A DNA stretch of 13,572 bases from Gammaproteobacteria bacterium (lineage in GTDB: Bacteria; Pseudomonadota; Gammaproteobacteria; Tenderiales; Tenderiaceae): positions 1 to 13,572 of the forward strand of contig JALTMR010000345.1 in NCBI GenBank assembly GCA_027001525.1, written 5' to 3'. Made by a program: the position numbers and the translations under genes. Every line of letters starts with the position of its first letter. The first letter of the stretch is position 1. Positions 1 through 7,889 of the stretch are shown one piece after another. Under the pieces are notes generated by a model, which saw nothing but the letters and a program-made list of their open reading frames with translations, made no database searches and was not told the origin of the DNA.

Positions 1-2
1 AC

Positions 3-1430
3 ATCGCCCGTGATGTGATTTTGGCCCCGGCGTCAATGAATGAAGATCATCTGCAACAGGTGCTGGGCAATATCATGGCGCATGGCGTCGATCACGCCGA
101 TCTTTTTTTCGAAACCAGCCGCTACGAGTCGTGGTCGCTGGAGGACGGCATCGTCAAGGATGGGGGGTACAGTATTGAGCGGGGCGTTGGCGTGCGTGCT
201 GTCAGTGGTGAGAAGACCGGTTTTGCGTATTCCGATGAAATCGAGCTGCCGGCACTGAGTGCTGCCGCATTGAACGCCCGTGCCATTGCCGCCCTGGGCC
301 GCAATGGTCGCGTCCAGGCGTGGCGGGCGAGCAATAATACTCACTCGCTCTACCTGCCCGAGCAGCCCTTCGACAGCATTCCCGAGGCCGACAAGGTGGC
401 CCTGATGGAGTCGGTGGATGCCGAAGCGCGGCGCCAGGACCCACGCGTCAGCCAGGTCATGGTCAGTCTGGCCGCCTCCCACCAGGTGGTGCTGGTTGCC
501 GCCAGCGATGGCACCCTGGCGGGGGATGTGCGGCCGCTGGTTCGCATGAGTGTCTCCGTCGTGGTGGAGGACAACGGGCGTCGGGAACAGGGCTCCTCCG
601 GCGGTGGTGGGCGCGCTGACTATCGTTATTTTTACGATAATGAACATGCTTTGGGCTATGCCCGTGAAGCTGTGCGCCAGGCACTGGTGAACCTGGAGGC
701 AAAGCCTGCCCCGGCCGGCACAATGACGGTGGTGCTTGGCTCCGGCTGGCCTGGAATCTTGCTGCATGAAGCTGTCGGGCACGGGCTGGAAGGTGATTTT
801 AACCGCAAAGAGACCTCTGCTTTCAGTGGTCGTATCGGCGAGCAGGTGGCCTCGGAGCTGTGCACTGTGGTGGACGATGGCACATTGCCGGGGCGTCGCG
901 GCTCACTCAATATTGATGACGAGGGAACCCCCACGCAGTGCACCACGCTGATTGAAAATGGCATTCTCAAAGGCTACATGCAGGACAAAATGAATGCTGG
1001 TTTGATGGGTATGCCGACCACGGGCAACGGCCGGCGCGAGTCTTATGCTCATCTGCCCATGCCGCGGATGACCAATACCTACATGCTGGCAGGGCAGCAC
1101 TCACCGGAGGAGATTGTCGCCTCGGTGGACTCCGGGATTTACGCCGTTAACTTTGGTGGCGGCCAGGTGGATATCACCTCTGGCAAATTTGTCTTTTCCG
1201 CCAGCGAGGCCTATCTGGTCGAGAAGGGCAAGATTCTCTATCCGGTCAAAGGGGTTACGCTGATTGGAAATGGCCCCGAGGCCCTGCGGCATGTCTCGAT
1301 GGTGGGGAATGACCTGAAGCTGGACGACGGCGTCGGCACTTGCGGCAAAGACGGGCAGAGTGTGCCCGTGGGCGTGGGCCAGCCAACGATGCGAATTGAT
1401 GGTTTGACTGTGGGTGGCACCAGCGCCTGA
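3..1430 (+). CDS. tldD: Metalloprotease TldD, 5'-truncated by the window edge
   Basis: Catalytic subunit of the TldD/TldE (PmbA) heterodimeric metalloprotease, a cytosolic enzyme known in Escherichia coli for microcin B17 maturation and for degrading unfolded peptides. The metal site is visible: an HEAVGH motif (first His codon at 765, second at 780) followed by GLEGDFNR, and the C-terminal TCGKDGQS segment whose Cys (codon 1341) matches the third metal ligand of the family. Other family signatures are SGEKTGFAY near the N-terminus, SGGGGR, and [14 protein letters not shown]. The frame is open to the left edge, and residues before the first ATG (codon 36) still align with the N-terminus of known TldD proteins, so the true start lies upstream and neither GTG 15 nor ATG 36 should be taken as the start. 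Its partner pmbA lies 640 bases downstream. Confidence 0.96.
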   Translation: MARDVILAPASMNEDHLQQVLGNIMAHGVDHADLFFETSRYESWSLEDGIVKDGGYSIERGVGVRAVSGEKTGFAYSDEIELPALSAAALNARAIAALGRNGRVQAWRASNNTHSLYLPEQPFDSIPEADKVALMESVDAEARRQDPRVSQVMVSLAASHQVVLVAASDGTLAGDVRPLVRMSVSVVVEDNGRREQGSSGGGGRADYRYFYDNEHALGYAREAVRQALVNLEAKPAPAGTMTVVLGSGWPGILLHEAVGHGLEGDFNRKETSAFSGRIGEQVASELCTVVDDGTLPGRRGSLNIDDEGTPTQCTTLIENGILKGYMQDKMNAGLMGMPTTGNGRRESYAHLPMPRMTNTYMLAGQHSPEEIVASVDSGIYAVNFGGGQVDITSGKFVFSASEAYLVEKGKILYPVKGVTLIGNGPEALRHVSMVGNDLKLDDGVGTCGKDGQSVPVGVGQPTMRIDGLTVGGTSA

Positions 1431-1441
1431 CGGGGCGGTCT

Positions 1442-1951
1442 CTACTCGTCAGAGTCGATCACTTCGCGCAGACAGCGAAACAGGGCGCGTGCCGATTTGG
1501 GTGGTTTGGAATGCTCCCGCTCTTTGCGGCTGTTCATCATGAGTTGGCGCAATTGCTGGCGGTCCGCCTGGGGGTATTGGGTGCTGAATTCGTTCAGGGC
1601 TTCCTGACCCTCGTCGATGATGCGGTCGCGCCAGCGCTCGATCTGGTGAAGCTGTGAGGTGGACTGGATGCCCCTCTGCTTGACGCGATCCAGCGCCGTC
1701 CTGATGGGCTCCGGGTCGAGGTGCCGCATTACCTTGCCGAGGTATTGGCGTTGGCGACGCATGGCGCCGTGGCTGGTAATGCTGCGGGCATGTTCGACGG
1801 CTTCGAGCAGCTCCTCTGGCATCGGTATTTTGGCCAGATCCCTGGCGGAGAGTTTGACCAGTTCGGCCGCCAGATCCTGCAACGCATTCATTTCGCGTTT
1901 GCGCTGGGACTTGCTGGGGGGGAGATCGTCTTCGTAATCGTCGTGAGACAT
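1442..1951 (-). CDS. yjgA: Ribosome-associated 50S assembly factor YjgA (DarP, DUF615)
   Basis: About 169 residues, highly charged and helical, recognised as YjgA/DarP, a protein that associates with late 50S subunit precursors and helps their assembly. Family signatures are KSQRKREMNAL near the N-terminus, the central EPIRTALDRVK, RWRDRIIDEG, the PQADRQQLRQL segment and the C-terminal NKPPKSAR-like stretch (here SKPPKSARALFR). The frame stays open upstream to an ATG at 2005, but that extension (18 residues rich in Cys and hydrophobics) is unlike family members, and the ATG at 1951 gives MSHDDYEDD, the usual acidic beginning. A GGAG lies about 13 bases upstream, a slightly long spacing. The gene is convergent with tldD (11 bases apart) and divergent from pmbA. 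Confidence 0.93.
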   Translation of the reverse strand: MSHDDYEDDLPPSKSQRKREMNALQDLAAELVKLSARDLAKIPMPEELLEAVEHARSITSHGAMRRQRQYLGKVMRHLDPEPIRTALDRVKQRGIQSTSQLHQIERWRDRIIDEGQEALNEFSTQYPQADRQQLRQLMMNSRKEREHSKPPKSARALFRCLREVIDSDE

Positions 1952-1985
1952 GGTTTTAATGCAGCTCCGGCAGACAGGGGCGTAA

Positions 1986-2014
1986 ATTAACGCAAAATGC
2001 GGCACGAATTACAA
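1986..2014 (-). promoter_or_regulatory. Candidate sigma70 promoter for yjgA
   Basis: Read on the minus strand, TTGTAA (complement of 2009-2014) and GTTAAT (complement of 1986-1991) are 17 bases apart, each 4 of 6 to consensus. Transcription from here would begin near 1979, inside the longer possible reading frame of yjgA, which agrees with the start chosen at 1951. It occupies almost the same bases as the pmbA candidate. Confidence 0.35.
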
Positions 2015-2015
2015 T
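1986..2015 (+). promoter_or_regulatory. Candidate sigma70 promoter for pmbA
   Basis: TTAACG (1987-1992) and TACAAT (2010-2015) are separated by 17 bases and match the sigma70 consensus at 4 of 6 and 5 of 6 positions. A start near 2022 would leave a leader of about 48 bases before pmbA. Based on consensus matching by eye only. Confidence 0.45.
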
Positions 2016-2044
2016 CAGCGCGGCAGTTTTATCGCTAATTCACG

Positions 2045-2056
2045 AAAAACGTTTTT
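2045..2056. repeat. Perfect 12-base palindrome AAAAACGTTTTT before pmbA
   Basis: Five A, CG, five T: a perfect self-complementary site that ends at the ribosome binding site of pmbA. Possible operator or AT-rich leader element; no regulator can be named from this sequence. Confidence 0.4.
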
Positions 2057-2069
2057 AAGGTAATTGACG

Positions 2070-3422
2070 ATGGCAGAAACGCCAGTGGTAAAAAATTCCA
2101 GTTTAACCCGCTCTCAGCTTGAAAGTCTGGTGAGCGATATTCTTGCAGAAGCCCGGGCGCAGGGCGCTACCGCGGCGGAGGCCGGGGTCAGTGTGGAGTC
2201 CGGCCTCTCCACCACAGTGCGTCTGGGGGAGGTGGAGACCATTGAACACAACCTGGACAAGGGACTGGGGGTCACGGTCTACATCGGCCAGCGCAAGGGG
2301 TCGGCAAGTACGTCTGATTTTACGGCGTCTGCGGTCAGGGATACGGTGGCCGCTGCTTGCCGCATCGCCAAATACACGGCGGAGGATGAGTTTGCCGGGC
2401 TTGCCGACGCTGAATTGATGGCGAAGGAGGTTCCCGATCTGGATCTGAACCACCCCTGGGATCTGGCGCCGGAGCAGGCAATTGAAATTGCTCATGAAGC
2501 TGAGAATGCGGCGCGCGAATTTGATTCCCGTATTACCAATTCCGAGGGGGCGGCTGTCTCCAGCCATCAGTCGGCCCGGGTCTATGGCAATAGCCACGGT
2601 TTTGTCGGTACCTATGGCGGCACCCACCACAGCCTGAGCTGCACAGTGATTGGCCAGGAGGGTGGTGGCATGGAACGTGACTACTGGTATAGCGCCAGTC
2701 GTGTGCCCGCTGAGCTGGAGTCGGCGGCCCTGGTGGGACGCAAGGCGGCCCGGCGCACGGTGCGCCGCCTCAATGGCCGCCGTGTACAGACGGCCACTGT
2801 GCCGGTCATCTTCGCGGCTGAAGTGGCGGGTAGTCTGATCTCCAGTTATTTTTCGGCCATGCGCGGCGGGGCGCAGTATCGTCAGTCAAGCTTTTTGCTC
2901 GACTGTCTGGATGAGCAGATCTTCCCGACGTTTATGCAGATCCATGAGCGCCCTCAGTTGCAGCGTGGTAACAACAGCGCGCCCTTCGATCGTGAGGGTG
3001 TGGCGACTCAGGCGCGTGATTGGGTCAAGGATGGCCGGGCTCTGGGTTACGTGCTGGACAGTTACTCCGCCCGCCGTCTCAAACGCCAGAGCACGGGTAA
3101 TGCCGGTGGGGTGCGGAATGTCTTTGTTGAGTGTGGCAACAACGATTTTCAGGCGCTGTGTCGGGAGATGGGCAAGGGGCTGGTGGTGACCGAGATGATG
3201 GGGCAGGGCCTGAATATGGTGACCGGTGACTATTCGCGGGGTGCGGCGGGTTTTTGGGTGGAAAATGGCGAAATTCAGTACCCGGTGGATGAGATCACCA
3301 TTGCCGGCAACCTGCGCGATATGTTCATGGGGATTGAGGCCATTGGCAGTGATGTCGATCACCGGGGCAACATCCATACCGGCTCGATTTTGATGCGGCA
3401 GGTCACGGTGGCGGGGGAGTAG
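2070..3422 (+). CDS. pmbA: Metalloprotease subunit TldE (PmbA)
   Basis: About 450 residues, the usual length of PmbA/TldE, the non-catalytic partner of TldD. It lacks the HExxxH metal motif, as expected. Family features seen are the N-terminal TVRLGEVETIEHN and KGLGVTVYIGQRKGSAST segments, the mid-protein SHGFVGTYGG, the SSYFSAMRGGAQYR stretch where TldD carries its metal helix, and the C-terminal GAAGFWVENGEIQYPVDEIT and GNLRDMF. The ATG at 2070 is chosen over an in-frame TTG at 2064 because TAAGG (2056-2060) sits nine bases before it. Divergent from yjgA, an arrangement also found in Escherichia coli. Followed by a 95-base spacer and the mla operon on the same strand. Confidence 0.95.
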   Translation: MAETPVVKNSSLTRSQLESLVSDILAEARAQGATAAEAGVSVESGLSTTVRLGEVETIEHNLDKGLGVTVYIGQRKGSASTSDFTASAVRDTVAAACRIAKYTAEDEFAGLADAELMAKEVPDLDLNHPWDLAPEQAIEIAHEAENAAREFDSRITNSEGAAVSSHQSARVYGNSHGFVGTYGGTHHSLSCTVIGQEGGGMERDYWYSASRVPAELESAALVGRKAARRTVRRLNGRRVQTATVPVIFAAEVAGSLISSYFSAMRGGAQYRQSSFLLDCLDEQIFPTFMQIHERPQLQRGNNSAPFDREGVATQARDWVKDGRALGYVLDSYSARRLKRQSTGNAGGVRNVFVECGNNDFQALCREMGKGLVVTEMMGQGLNMVTGDYSRGAAGFWVENGEIQYPVDEITIAGNLRDMFMGIEAIGSDVDHRGNIHTGSILMRQVTVAGE

Positions 3423-3447
3423 CGTTACATAAGGTTACTTGGTTCCC

Positions 3448-3468
3448 GCCCGTGGGGGCTTCTCTTTC
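3448..3468 (+). terminator. Weak candidate terminator after pmbA
   Basis: GCCC (3448-3451) can pair with GGGC (3456-3459) around a GTGG loop, followed by TTCTCTTT. The stem has only four pairs and the T tract is interrupted, so this is a weak call. Confidence 0.25.
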
Positions 3469-3482
3469 CGCTGGCATCGCTC

Positions 3483-3488
3483 TACACT
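3483..3488 (+). promoter_or_regulatory. Candidate -10 element for the mla operon
   Basis: TACACT, 4 of 6 to the sigma70 -10 consensus, lies about 30 bases before the first possible mlaF start. The best -35 match at the right distance is poor (TTCTCT, 3460-3465), so the promoter may be weak or need an activator. Confidence 0.3.
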
Positions 3489-3517
3489 GAGCCCCCTGTC
3501 GATTTATTGCTACGGTA

Positions 3518-4345
3518 ATGTTGGAAAAAAACAACAGCATGGATGAAGTTGTCGTACGCATCCGCGATCTCCACTTTAGTCGCGGTGCGCGCAAGATATT
3601 TGATGGCATCGATCTTGACATCCGTCGCGGTCAGGTCACGGCCATCATGGGCCCCAGCGGCACGGGCAAGACCACGTTGCTCAAGCTCATCGGCGGCCAG
3701 CTCAAACCTCAGCGCGGCACCATCGAGGTTGCCGGGCAGAATGTTCACAAACTCTCTCGCTCCAAACTGTACGAACTGCGCAAACGCATGGGCATGCTGT
3801 TCCAGAGTGGCGCGTTGCTAACCGATATCACGGTTTTTGATAATATTGCCTTCCCCATTCGCGAGCACAGCCGCTTGCCCGAGTCGATGGTGCGGGACCT
3901 GGTGTTGATGAAGCTGGAGGCGGTGGGCCTTCGCGGTGCCCGTCAGCTGATGCCGAGCGAGCTCTCAGGTGGCATGGCGCGGCGCGTGGCGCTGGCACGG
4001 GCCATTGCCCTGGACCCCATGATGATCATGTATGACGAGCCCTTCACCGGCCAGGATCCCATCTCGATGGGAGTGCTGGTGCAGCTGATCCGCAAGCTTA
4101 ACGATGCTCTCGATCTCACCAGCATCATCGTCTCTCACGACGTGGCCGAAACGTCGGCCATTTCTGACTACATCTACGTGCTTTCCAATGGCCGCGTGGT
4201 GGGGCATGGTACGCCCAAAGCCTTGCAGGAGACCGACTCCGCCTGGGTAAAACAGTTTGTCCAGGGCCTGCCCGATGGGCCGGTCCCTTTTCACTACCCG
4301 GCGCCTGACTACGCCGAAGAGCTGCTGGCGGGAGGCGAGTCATGA
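3518..4345 (+). CDS. mlaF: Phospholipid ABC transporter ATP-binding protein MlaF
   Basis: ATPase of the MlaFEDB complex, which moves phospholipids between the inner membrane and the periplasmic carrier MlaC to keep the outer membrane asymmetric. All ABC ATPase motifs are seen: Walker A GPSGTGKT (residues 45-52), Q-loop Gln96, signature LSGGM (149-153), Walker B ending in YDEPF (172-176) and the switch His207 in SHD. The C-terminal tail [12 protein letters not shown] is typical of MlaF/Ttg2A and in known structures reaches across to the other MlaF subunit near MlaB. The start is uncertain: ATG 3518 lacks a clear ribosome binding site, and ATG 3539 (MDEVVVRI) matches relatives equally well. First gene of the operon; its stop overlaps the mlaE start by four bases. 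Confidence 0.96.
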   Translation: MLEKNNSMDEVVVRIRDLHFSRGARKIFDGIDLDIRRGQVTAIMGPSGTGKTTLLKLIGGQLKPQRGTIEVAGQNVHKLSRSKLYELRKRMGMLFQSGALLTDITVFDNIAFPIREHSRLPESMVRDLVLMKLEAVGLRGARQLMPSELSGGMARRVALARAIALDPMMIMYDEPFTGQDPISMGVLVQLIRKLNDALDLTSIIVSHDVAETSAISDYIYVLSNGRVVGHGTPKALQETDSAWVKQFVQGLPDGPVPFHYPAPDYAEELLAGGES

Positions 4346-5118
4346 TGGGTGGGTTGCAAAGGCTGGGGCGTTCGGCACTGCTCTTTTTTGAGCGCCTGGG
4401 GCGGGGAAATCTCTTTCTTTTACGCGTATTGGCCGGGCTGCCCAGCTTGTTACCCCGTGGTCATTTATTGGTTCAGCAGCTCTATTCGGTGGGGGTGCTG
4501 TCGCTGTTGATTATTGCTGTGGCCGGACTCTTTGTCGGCATGGTGCTGGGGTTGCAGGGCTACTACACGCTGGTGGATTTCGGCGCTGAAGAGTCGCTGG
4601 GCGTCATGGTGGCATTGTCACTGGTGCGGGAGCTTGGGCCGGTGGTGGCGGGCCTGTTGTTTGCCGGGCGCGCCGGTTCGGCATTGACGGCAGAGATCGG
4701 GTTGATGAAGGCCACCGAGCAGCTTTCCGGCATGGAGATGATGGCGGTCGATCCGGTCAAGCGGGTGATTGCCCCCCGTTTTCTGGCCTGCGTGATCGCC
4801 CTGCCGCTACTGGCGGCTATTTTCAGCGCAATCGGCGTGATGGGCGGGTATTTTGTGGGTGTGGGGCTGTTAGGGGTCGATGATGGCGCTTTTTGGTCCC
4901 AGATTCAGAATCGTGTCGATTTTTTCGATGACGTGATGAACGGGGTCATCAAAAGTGTGGCTTTTGGTTTTGTCGCCGCCTGGATCGCCCTTTATGAGGG
5001 GTATGACGCCGTACCCACCTCCGAGGGGGTGAGTCGGGCCACCACTCGTACCGTGGTGCATACCTCGCTGGCCATCCTGAGTCTCGACTTCGTCCTGACT
5101 GCACTGATGTTTGATTAA
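4342..5118 (+). CDS. mlaE: Phospholipid ABC transporter permease MlaE
   Basis: Inner-membrane permease of the MlaFEDB complex, 258 residues, the usual length. An amphipathic N-terminal segment is followed by about five hydrophobic segments (roughly residues 48-73, 88-110, 148-178, 200-217 and 240-257). The family core [18 protein letters not shown] followed by [15 protein letters not shown] and the [11 protein letters not shown] coupling region are clear. GGAGG (4331-4335) lies six bases before the ATG at 4342, which overlaps the mlaF stop in an ATGA, suggesting translational coupling. A second ATG follows directly at 4345. The mlaD gene begins 12 bases after the stop. Confidence 0.96.
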   Translation: MMGGLQRLGRSALLFFERLGRGNLFLLRVLAGLPSLLPRGHLLVQQLYSVGVLSLLIIAVAGLFVGMVLGLQGYYTLVDFGAEESLGVMVALSLVRELGPVVAGLLFAGRAGSALTAEIGLMKATEQLSGMEMMAVDPVKRVIAPRFLACVIALPLLAAIFSAIGVMGGYFVGVGLLGVDDGAFWSQIQNRVDFFDDVMNGVIKSVAFGFVAAWIALYEGYDAVPTSEGVSRATTRTVVHTSLAILSLDFVLTALMFD

Positions 5119-5130
5119 GGGATATCGCAA

Positions 5131-5604
5131 ATGTTTCAGAACAGATCCATAGAGATTGCCGTAGGTGTGTTCGTCGCTGCGGGATTGGCTGCGCTGTTTG
5201 TCCTGGCCATGAAGGTGAGCAACCTGAGCGCCTTTGCCAGTGAAAACGGTTACTCACTGGAGGCCCGCTTTGACAATATCGGCGGCCTGAAAGAGCGTGC
5301 ACCAGTGACCATGGCCGGTGTGCGCGTCGGGCGAGTGGAAAAAATTGGCTTCGACAATGAAACATACGAGGCGGTGGTTCAGCTCAATATCGAGCATCAG
5401 TACGATACGCTGCCAAAAGACAGCTCGGCGAGTATCTATACCTCGGGCCTCCTGGGTGAGCAGTATGTGGCGCTGGAACCCGGCGGCGCGATGGCCTACA
5501 TGAAGCCCGGTGACACGTTCAAAATCACCCAGTCTGCGCTGGTGCTGGAGGAGATGATCGGTCAATTCCTGTTCAAGGCTGCTGAGGGGGGCGATGGTCA
5601 GTGA
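5131..5604 (+). CDS. mlaD: MCE-domain phospholipid transport protein MlaD
   Basis: Membrane-anchored periplasmic subunit of the Mla transporter; in known structures six copies form a ring with a hydrophobic pore over MlaE. The sequence shows one N-terminal transmembrane helix (about residues 8-28), a single MCE domain (about 40-118) with GLKERAPVTMAGVRVGRV and the pore-loop region TSGLLGEQYVAL, then the C-terminal helix ALVLEEMIGQFLF that lines the pore. At 157 residues it is shorter than Escherichia coli MlaD (183) because the disordered tail is short. AAGGGA (5117-5122) lies eight bases before the ATG. The stop overlaps the next gene, a TolC-like channel, by four bases (GTGA), instead of leading directly into mlaC. 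Confidence 0.96.
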   Translation: MFQNRSIEIAVGVFVAAGLAALFVLAMKVSNLSAFASENGYSLEARFDNIGGLKERAPVTMAGVRVGRVEKIGFDNETYEAVVQLNIEHQYDTLPKDSSASIYTSGLLGEQYVALEPGGAMAYMKPGDTFKITQSALVLEEMIGQFLFKAAEGGDGQ

Positions 5605-6974
5605 AACAGATTCTGTTAGCTGCCGGCTTGGCGCTCGCCTCCTTCTCGCTTGCGGCTGAAACGCTGACGCTGGAGCAGGCGGTGGCGCGAGCGCTGGCCA
5701 GCGATCCGCGTATCGAGGAGCGCCAGCACCTGGCTGAGGCCGCGCAGGCGCTGGTCGCCGAGGTGGAAGGCCGGGGTGACTGGTTTATTGATGGTGATTT
5801 CCGGATTGCCCTGACCACGGTGGCGGAGGGTGATATTTTTGTTGATGATGCCTGCACCCCGGGAAATTGCGAGCTGCGGGATGACCGCTACAGCATTGAC
5901 GGCCTGACGCCCTGGTTCTACGTCAAGGTGGGAGTCATCAAACCGCTCTATACCTTCGGCAAGCTGGAAAATTACGCTGAGGCGGCCAAAGCCTATGTCG
6001 ATGTCAAACGGGGCGATACCCGGGTGCAGCAGGCGGCCACCGTACTGGATGTAAAGAAAGCCTACTACGGCTACCTAGCGGCGCGAGACAGCCGTCTGTT
6101 GCTGGGGGACGTCGCCAAGCGGTTGCAGGGGGCGATCGATTTGGTTCAGCACTGGCTTGATGAAGGCGAGGGTGACGTTTCTCAGTCTGATCTCTACGCC
6201 CTGCAGTCGGGTAAGGCGCTGGTGGCGAAATATAAGGCACAGGCCAGTGCGATGGAGCGCATCGCGCTGGATGGCCTGAAGGTGGTCACCGGGGTGGGGT
6301 TGTCACAGCCTCTGTCGGTGGCTGATCGTCGTCTGCGGCCTGTGCCGCTGCCCGGCACGGAATTGGCGCAGCTACAAGGGCAGGCGCTTGAAATGCGGCC
6401 CGAGATGGCGCAGCTGGAAGCCGGTCTGAAGGCGCGTCGCTCCCTGCTGCTGGCACGCAAGGCGGAAATCAAACCGAACGTTTACGCCGGTCTGGCGGGT
6501 GTGCTCTCATACTCCCCCGGACGTGACCGGTTAGAGAACCCCTTTATTTACGATCCCTTTAATGATGCCGGCATTACCCCCGTGGTGGGGATGCAGTGGA
6601 AGTGGGCCGGGGCGGTGCAGGACGCGAAAACGGCCGCCGCCGAGGCGAACCTCAATGCGGTGATAGCCAAGTCTTCTCTGGCTCAGCAGGGTATTCCGTA
6701 TCAGGTTGCAGAGCAGTACCATCAGGTTCAGGGGTACTACGAATCGGTTCAGGCGCTGGAGACGGCTGCTCGCGCCGCCCGCCGCTGGATGGTGGCCAGT
6801 TTCACCGACTTTGAGGCAGGGTTGGGTCAGGCGGACAAGATGCTGGTGGCTTTCCAGGGGTACGTGATGGCCGCTTCCGACTACCTGAAAACCACCTTTG
6901 AATACAATATGCACGTAGCGCAGCTCGATAATGCCGTCGGCGTCGCTCCCGAAAGAGCCAAGGCAGTGCCATGA
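5601..6974 (+). CDS. TolC-family outer-membrane channel protein inside the mla operon
   Basis: 457 residues, close to the length of TolC-type outer-membrane factors, which form trimeric barrels with a long periplasmic helical tunnel. A Sec signal peptide is visible (charged MKQ, hydrophobic core, likely cleavage after Ala19 in SLAAE). The internal duplication of the family is apparent: ETLTLEQAVARAL opens the first helical repeat, a beta segment at about 62-118 ends in KPLYTFGKLENY, long Ala/Gln-rich helices follow, and a second beta segment at about 288-336 ends in QWKWAGAVQDAKTAAAEA. The first beta loop carries Cys85 and Cys90. The GTG start is supported by GAGGGGGG (5584-5591) nine bases upstream. 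It overlaps mlaD and mlaC by four bases each. Function is not known; partnership with Mla is inferred from position. A general efflux role is the main alternative, but no membrane-fusion protein or efflux pump gene is nearby. Confidence 0.85.
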   Translation: MKQILLAAGLALASFSLAAETLTLEQAVARALASDPRIEERQHLAEAAQALVAEVEGRGDWFIDGDFRIALTTVAEGDIFVDDACTPGNCELRDDRYSIDGLTPWFYVKVGVIKPLYTFGKLENYAEAAKAYVDVKRGDTRVQQAATVLDVKKAYYGYLAARDSRLLLGDVAKRLQGAIDLVQHWLDEGEGDVSQSDLYALQSGKALVAKYKAQASAMERIALDGLKVVTGVGLSQPLSVADRRLRPVPLPGTELAQLQGQALEMRPEMAQLEAGLKARRSLLLARKAEIKPNVYAGLAGVLSYSPGRDRLENPFIYDPFNDAGITPVVGMQWKWAGAVQDAKTAAAEANLNAVIAKSSLAQQGIPYQVAEQYHQVQGYYESVQALETAARAARRWMVASFTDFEAGLGQADKMLVAFQGYVMAASDYLKTTFEYNMHVAQLDNAVGVAPERAKAVP

Positions 6975-7573
6975 AAAAACTAGTCGTTATCCTGATGTTG
7001 TCCTTCGGTCTTGCTGTGCAGGTGGGTGCCATGCAATCACCACAGGCGTTGGTGCAGGCCACCTCTGAGAAGATGCTGGCCAAGCTCAAGGCTGACAAGC
7101 AGCTGCTGGAGCAGGATCCGGGGCGCATTTACGAGCTGGTGAACAAAATTGTTCTGCCCCACTTTGATTTTGAGTACATGTCCCAGCTCGTGCTGGCGAA
7201 ATACTGGCGCCGGGCCTCGGCGGAGCAGCGTCACGCGTTTACCGCCGAGTTTCGTACCCTGCTGGTACGTACCTATGCAAAATCTCTGAGCGCTTATACC
7301 GATCAGGCTATCGAGTTTTTGCCCTTCCGCGAGGTGAAAGGAGACGATGTGACCGTGCGCACCGAAGTGGAGCAGCCGGGCAGTTTTCCCATTCCCATCG
7401 ACTATCGCCTCCACCAGCGGGGTGGGGAGTGGCAGGTGTTTGACATTATTATCGATGGCGTCAGCCTGGTGACCAGCTATCGCAGCAGTTTCTCCAGAGA
7501 GATCCGCAAAGCCGGTATTGACGGGCTGATTGCGAAGCTGGCCCAACGTAACAAGGATGCCACCGGTGGCTGA
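6971..7573 (+). CDS. mlaC: Periplasmic phospholipid-binding protein MlaC
   Basis: Soluble periplasmic carrier that shuttles phospholipids between MlaD in the inner membrane complex and the outer membrane. 200 residues, near the usual length. A Sec signal peptide (MKKLVVILMLSFGLAVQVGA, cleavage likely after Ala20) precedes the MlaC/Ttg2D domain. Family marks are IVLPHFDFEYMSQLVLAKYW, the Arg/Lys-rich helix after it, RTLLVRTYAKSLSAY, and VFDIIIDGVSLVTSYRSSF near the C-terminus. AAGG (6960-6963) lies seven bases before the ATG. It overlaps the TolC-like gene upstream by four bases and the mlaB start downstream by eight. Confidence 0.96.
   Translation: MKKLVVILMLSFGLAVQVGAMQSPQALVQATSEKMLAKLKADKQLLEQDPGRIYELVNKIVLPHFDFEYMSQLVLAKYWRRASAEQRHAFTAEFRTLLVRTYAKSLSAYTDQAIEFLPFREVKGDDVTVRTEVEQPGSFPIPIDYRLHQRGGEWQVFDIIIDGVSLVTSYRSSFSREIRKAGIDGLIAKLAQRNKDATGG
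7553..7557 (+). promoter_or_regulatory. Ribosome binding site deciding the mlaB start
   Basis: AAGGA is eight bases before GTG 7566 but overlaps or abuts the alternative ATG at 7557, so it can serve only the GTG. Confidence 0.55.
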
Positions 7574-7865
7574 TTTGACCCTGGATGAGAACTCCGGCGA
7601 GGTGGTACTGACGGGGGAGCTGATTTTTAGCACGGTGCCGGATCTGCTGGCTCAGGAATCGCGCCTGATGGCAGCCCGAAGCGAGGAGTTAAAAATTGAT
7701 CTGGCCGGGGTGGAACGGGGTGACAGTGCCGGACTGGCCCTGCTGGTCGCCTGGCTGCGGGCGGCAAAAAAACACAACAAACGGCTGGCGTTCCTCAATG
7801 TGCCTGCCCAGTTGCAGGAAATGGCCAAAGTCAGCGGGCTGGAGAAGGTCCTGTCGCTCGCCTGA
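7566..7865 (+). CDS. mlaB: STAS-domain subunit MlaB of the Mla transporter
   Basis: Small cytosolic STAS-domain protein that binds MlaF and is needed for assembly and activity of the MlaFEDB complex. About 99 residues from GTG 7566. The fold markers are the N-terminal beta hairpin (VVLTGEL), the strand LKIDLAGV followed by RGDSAGLALLVAWL, where Ser fills the Thr/Ser position of the conserved STAS loop, and a C-terminal helix after LAFLNVPAQL. Three starts are possible: GTG 7566 with AAGGA at good spacing is preferred; ATG 7557 adds three residues; ATG 7530 would overlap mlaC by 44 bases and is unlikely. Last gene of the mla operon; the expected next gene, ibaG, is not here. Confidence 0.88.
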   Translation: MADLTLDENSGEVVLTGELIFSTVPDLLAQESRLMAARSEELKIDLAGVERGDSAGLALLVAWLRAAKKHNKRLAFLNVPAQLQEMAKVSGLEKVLSLA

Positions 7866-7889
7866 GCGCCTGTTTTCGTCTGGCCAAGC

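Noticed and set aside
33..782. Open frame of 249 codons on the minus strand, opposite tldD
   Set aside because: Antisense to conserved tldD sequence, including the metal-binding motif; low-complexity composition typical of a shadow.
1952..2005. N-terminal extension of yjgA to the ATG at 2005
   Set aside because: The added 18 residues do not resemble YjgA relatives and would lie upstream of the likely transcription start.
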